From: an uncultured bacterium
Lineage (GTDB): Bacteria; Bacillota_A; Clostridia; Lachnospirales; Lachnospiraceae
DNA: 7,282 nt
Direction: 5' to 3'
Assembly (NCBI GenBank): GCA_905215045.1
Contig: CAJMOO010000087.1
Location: 1-7,282, forward strand
The notes under the pieces were generated by a model that saw only the letters and a program-made list of their open reading frames with translations, made no database searches and had not been told where the DNA came from. Shown one piece after another: positions 5,754-7,282 of this stretch. Within the stretch, counting starts at the first letter, position 1. Each line of letters starts with the position of its first letter. Both the position numbers and the translations under genes were made by a program.

Positions 5754-7220
5754 ATGATTACGGGTGAATTAAAGAACAAAGTAGATAAGATTTGGGAGAT
5801 TTTCTGGACAGGTGGAATTACAAATCCATTGGAAGTTATCGAACAGTTTAACTATCTATTATTTATCAAACAGTTAGATGAAGTAGAGACCAGAAAAGAA
5901 AGAGATGCGAATATTTTAGGAATTCCATATGAAGGAATCTTTCCAGCCGATTGTCAGCAGTATCGTTGGAGCAAATTTAAGAATCTGGGAGATGCGAATG
6001 AGATTTATGATCTGATGATGAATGGAGTATTTCCATTCATTAAGAATCTACATCCAGATGGAGAATCTGCCTACAGCAAATATATGGGAGATGCAATCTT
6101 CAAGATTCCAACACCAGCGTTACTTACCAAAGTAATCGATGGAATTGACGGGTTAAATCTGGAAGGAGACAGCAAAGGAGATTTATATGAATACCTGCTG
6201 TCAAAATTGGAAAGTGCAGGAAAGAACGGACAATTCCGAACACCAAGACATATCATTCAGATGATGGTAGAACTGGTAAAACCAGTACCATCGGATATCA
6301 TCTGCGATCCAGCAATGGGATCAGCAGGATTCCTAATGGAAGCACAGCAGTATTTGCGTAAAAATCATCAAGATTTATTCTTGAATGCAGAACAAAGAGA
6401 ACATTTTAATCATGAGATGTTTTATGGATTTGATATGGACCGAACGATGCTTCGAATCGGTGCAATGAATATGCTGCTTCATGGGGTTGATGATCCAAAT
6501 ATTGAATATAAGGACAGCTTGTCAGAGATGAATACAGACAAAGAAAAGTATTCATTAATTCTTGCCAATCCACCATTTAAAGGAAGTTTAGATTATGATG
6601 GAGTATCAGCAGATCTTTTAAAGGTTGCAAAAACAAAGAAAACAGAATTATTATTCCTTGTTTTATTCCTTCGCATCATGAAAATTGGAGGAAGGGCAGC
6701 AGTTATCGTACCAGATGGAGTATTATTTGGAAGCAGCCGTGCACATAAAGCAATTCGAAAAGAATTAATTGAAAATCACAAATTAAATGCAGTGATTTCT
6801 ATGCCATCTGGAGTTTTCAAACCATATGCAGGAGTATCCACAGCAATCTTACTGTTCACAAAGACAGGGGCAGGTGGTACGGATAAAGTTTGGTTTTATG
6901 ATATGAAAGCTGATGGAAGAACCTTAGATGATAAACGTCAGGAAATCGAGGAAAATGATATTCCAGATATCATTGAGAGATACCAGAATCTAGAAAAGGA
7001 AGAAGAAAGAAAACGAACAGAACAGTCTTTTTTTGTGCCAAAAGAAGAGATTGTTGAAAATGACTATGATCTCTCTATTAATAAATATAAAGAGATTGAG
7101 TATATTCCAGTAGAGTATCCACCAACAGAGGAAATATTAAAAGATATTGAGGAATTAGAGGTGGAGATTCATAAGAATCTGGTGGAATTAAGGAAAATGT
7201 TGGAAGAAAATGATGATTAG
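5754..7220 (+). CDS. hsdM: Type I restriction-modification system DNA methyltransferase subunit
   Basis: This 488-residue protein transfers methyl groups from S-adenosylmethionine to adenine N6. In type I systems it works as M2S with the specificity subunit HsdS, and as R2M2S for restriction. The N-terminal HsdM helical domain covers about 1-140 (IWEIFWTGGITNPLEVIEQF at 13-32 is characteristic). Motif X is GQFRTPRHI (159-167), the AdoMet-binding motif I is DPAMGSAGFL (185-194), and catalytic motif IV is NPPF (272-275). The C-terminal tail (about 456-486) is charged and helical, as expected for contact with HsdS. Length is close to the family norm and the gene appears intact. GAGG (5743-5746) lies 7 nt before the ATG. 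It sits 27 bp behind lysR, probably co-transcribed from 4765-4793. HsdS and HsdR are not in the window; hsdS would be expected just downstream. Confidence 0.93.
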   Translation: MITGELKNKVDKIWEIFWTGGITNPLEVIEQFNYLLFIKQLDEVETRKERDANILGIPYEGIFPADCQQYRWSKFKNLGDANEIYDLMMNGVFPFIKNLHPDGESAYSKYMGDAIFKIPTPALLTKVIDGIDGLNLEGDSKGDLYEYLLSKLESAGKNGQFRTPRHIIQMMVELVKPVPSDIICDPAMGSAGFLMEAQQYLRKNHQDLFLNAEQREHFNHEMFYGFDMDRTMLRIGAMNMLLHGVDDPNIEYKDSLSEMNTDKEKYSLILANPPFKGSLDYDGVSADLLKVAKTKKTELLFLVLFLRIMKIGGRAAVIVPDGVLFGSSRAHKAIRKELIENHKLNAVISMPSGVFKPYAGVSTAILLFTKTGAGGTDKVWFYDMKADGRTLDDKRQEIEENDIPDIIERYQNLEKEEERKRTEQSFFVPKEEIVENDYDLSINKYKEIEYIPVEYPPTEEILKDIEELEVEIHKNLVELRKMLEENDD

Positions 7221-7252
7221 TCGATAGAAAAATTTGAATTTGTATTTTGAAC

Positions 7253-7268
7253 TATATTAAACAATATA
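7253..7268. repeat. Small AT-only inverted repeat after hsdM
   Basis: TATATT-AAAC-AATATA forms a perfect 6-bp dyad in the 62-bp tail after hsdM. It has no GC pairs and no T run behind it, so it is not a convincing terminator; it could be a minor operator or chance. A consensus -35 hexamer TTGACA occupies the last six bases of the window (7277-7282) and might belong to a promoter for the next gene. Nothing else is seen in this tail. Confidence 0.25.
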
Positions 7269-7282
7269 ATAATGCGTTGACA

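Noticed and set aside
6306..6335. Motif I of HsdM (DPAMGSAGFL) as a defective AdoMet site
   Set aside because: Type I methyltransferases tolerate Ala, Met or Cys at this position and Ala for the second Gly, so the motif is within normal variation.

Overview
The window looks like chromosomal DNA from a low-GC Firmicute, most likely a gut-type clostridium of the Lachnospiraceae kind. This rests on AT-rich coding sequence, strong GGAGG-type ribosome binding sites, housekeeping-type promoters (TTGnnn-17-TATAAT) and the style of the proteins. The genus cannot be fixed from this sequence alone. All six supported genes lie on the + strand.

Layout. (1) Positions 1-179 are a regulatory region. It has an extended -10 promoter, a 14-bp palindrome on the -35 box, and a row of four alternating GTTAG/CTAAC half-sites over the predicted transcription start. 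The row looks like a double operator for a dimeric, TetR-type repressor whose gene is not visible here. (2) Positions 180-3611 are a two-gene ABC transporter operon: an ATPase of the MacB/LolD type and a 909-residue duplicated FtsX permease. The permease carries a glycine-heptad coiled coil in its first extracytoplasmic domain. (3) Positions 3635-4757 begin with a long hairpin whose 3' arm contains the next gene's ribosome binding site. An unrecognised small membrane-anchored protein follows, overlapping by ATGA an alpha/beta-hydrolase that has lost its N-terminal half. (4) Positions 4827-7220 are a LysR-type regulator with its own promoter, followed after 27 bp and with no visible terminator by the methyltransferase (HsdM) subunit of a type I restriction-modification system. 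The last 62 bases hold only AT-rich DNA with a small dyad and a TTGACA hexamer. Any hsdS and hsdR lie outside the window.

How the parts work together. The ABC pair probably exports or extracts a hydrophobic or envelope-active compound and seems to be switched by a repressor bound to the double operator. The middle block looks like an eroded or rearranged accessory segment. The lysR-hsdM arrangement suggests that the modification enzyme may be co-transcribed with, and possibly controlled by, an effector-sensing regulator. That combination and the operator array are the most interesting points. No wholly new system can be demonstrated from this sequence.
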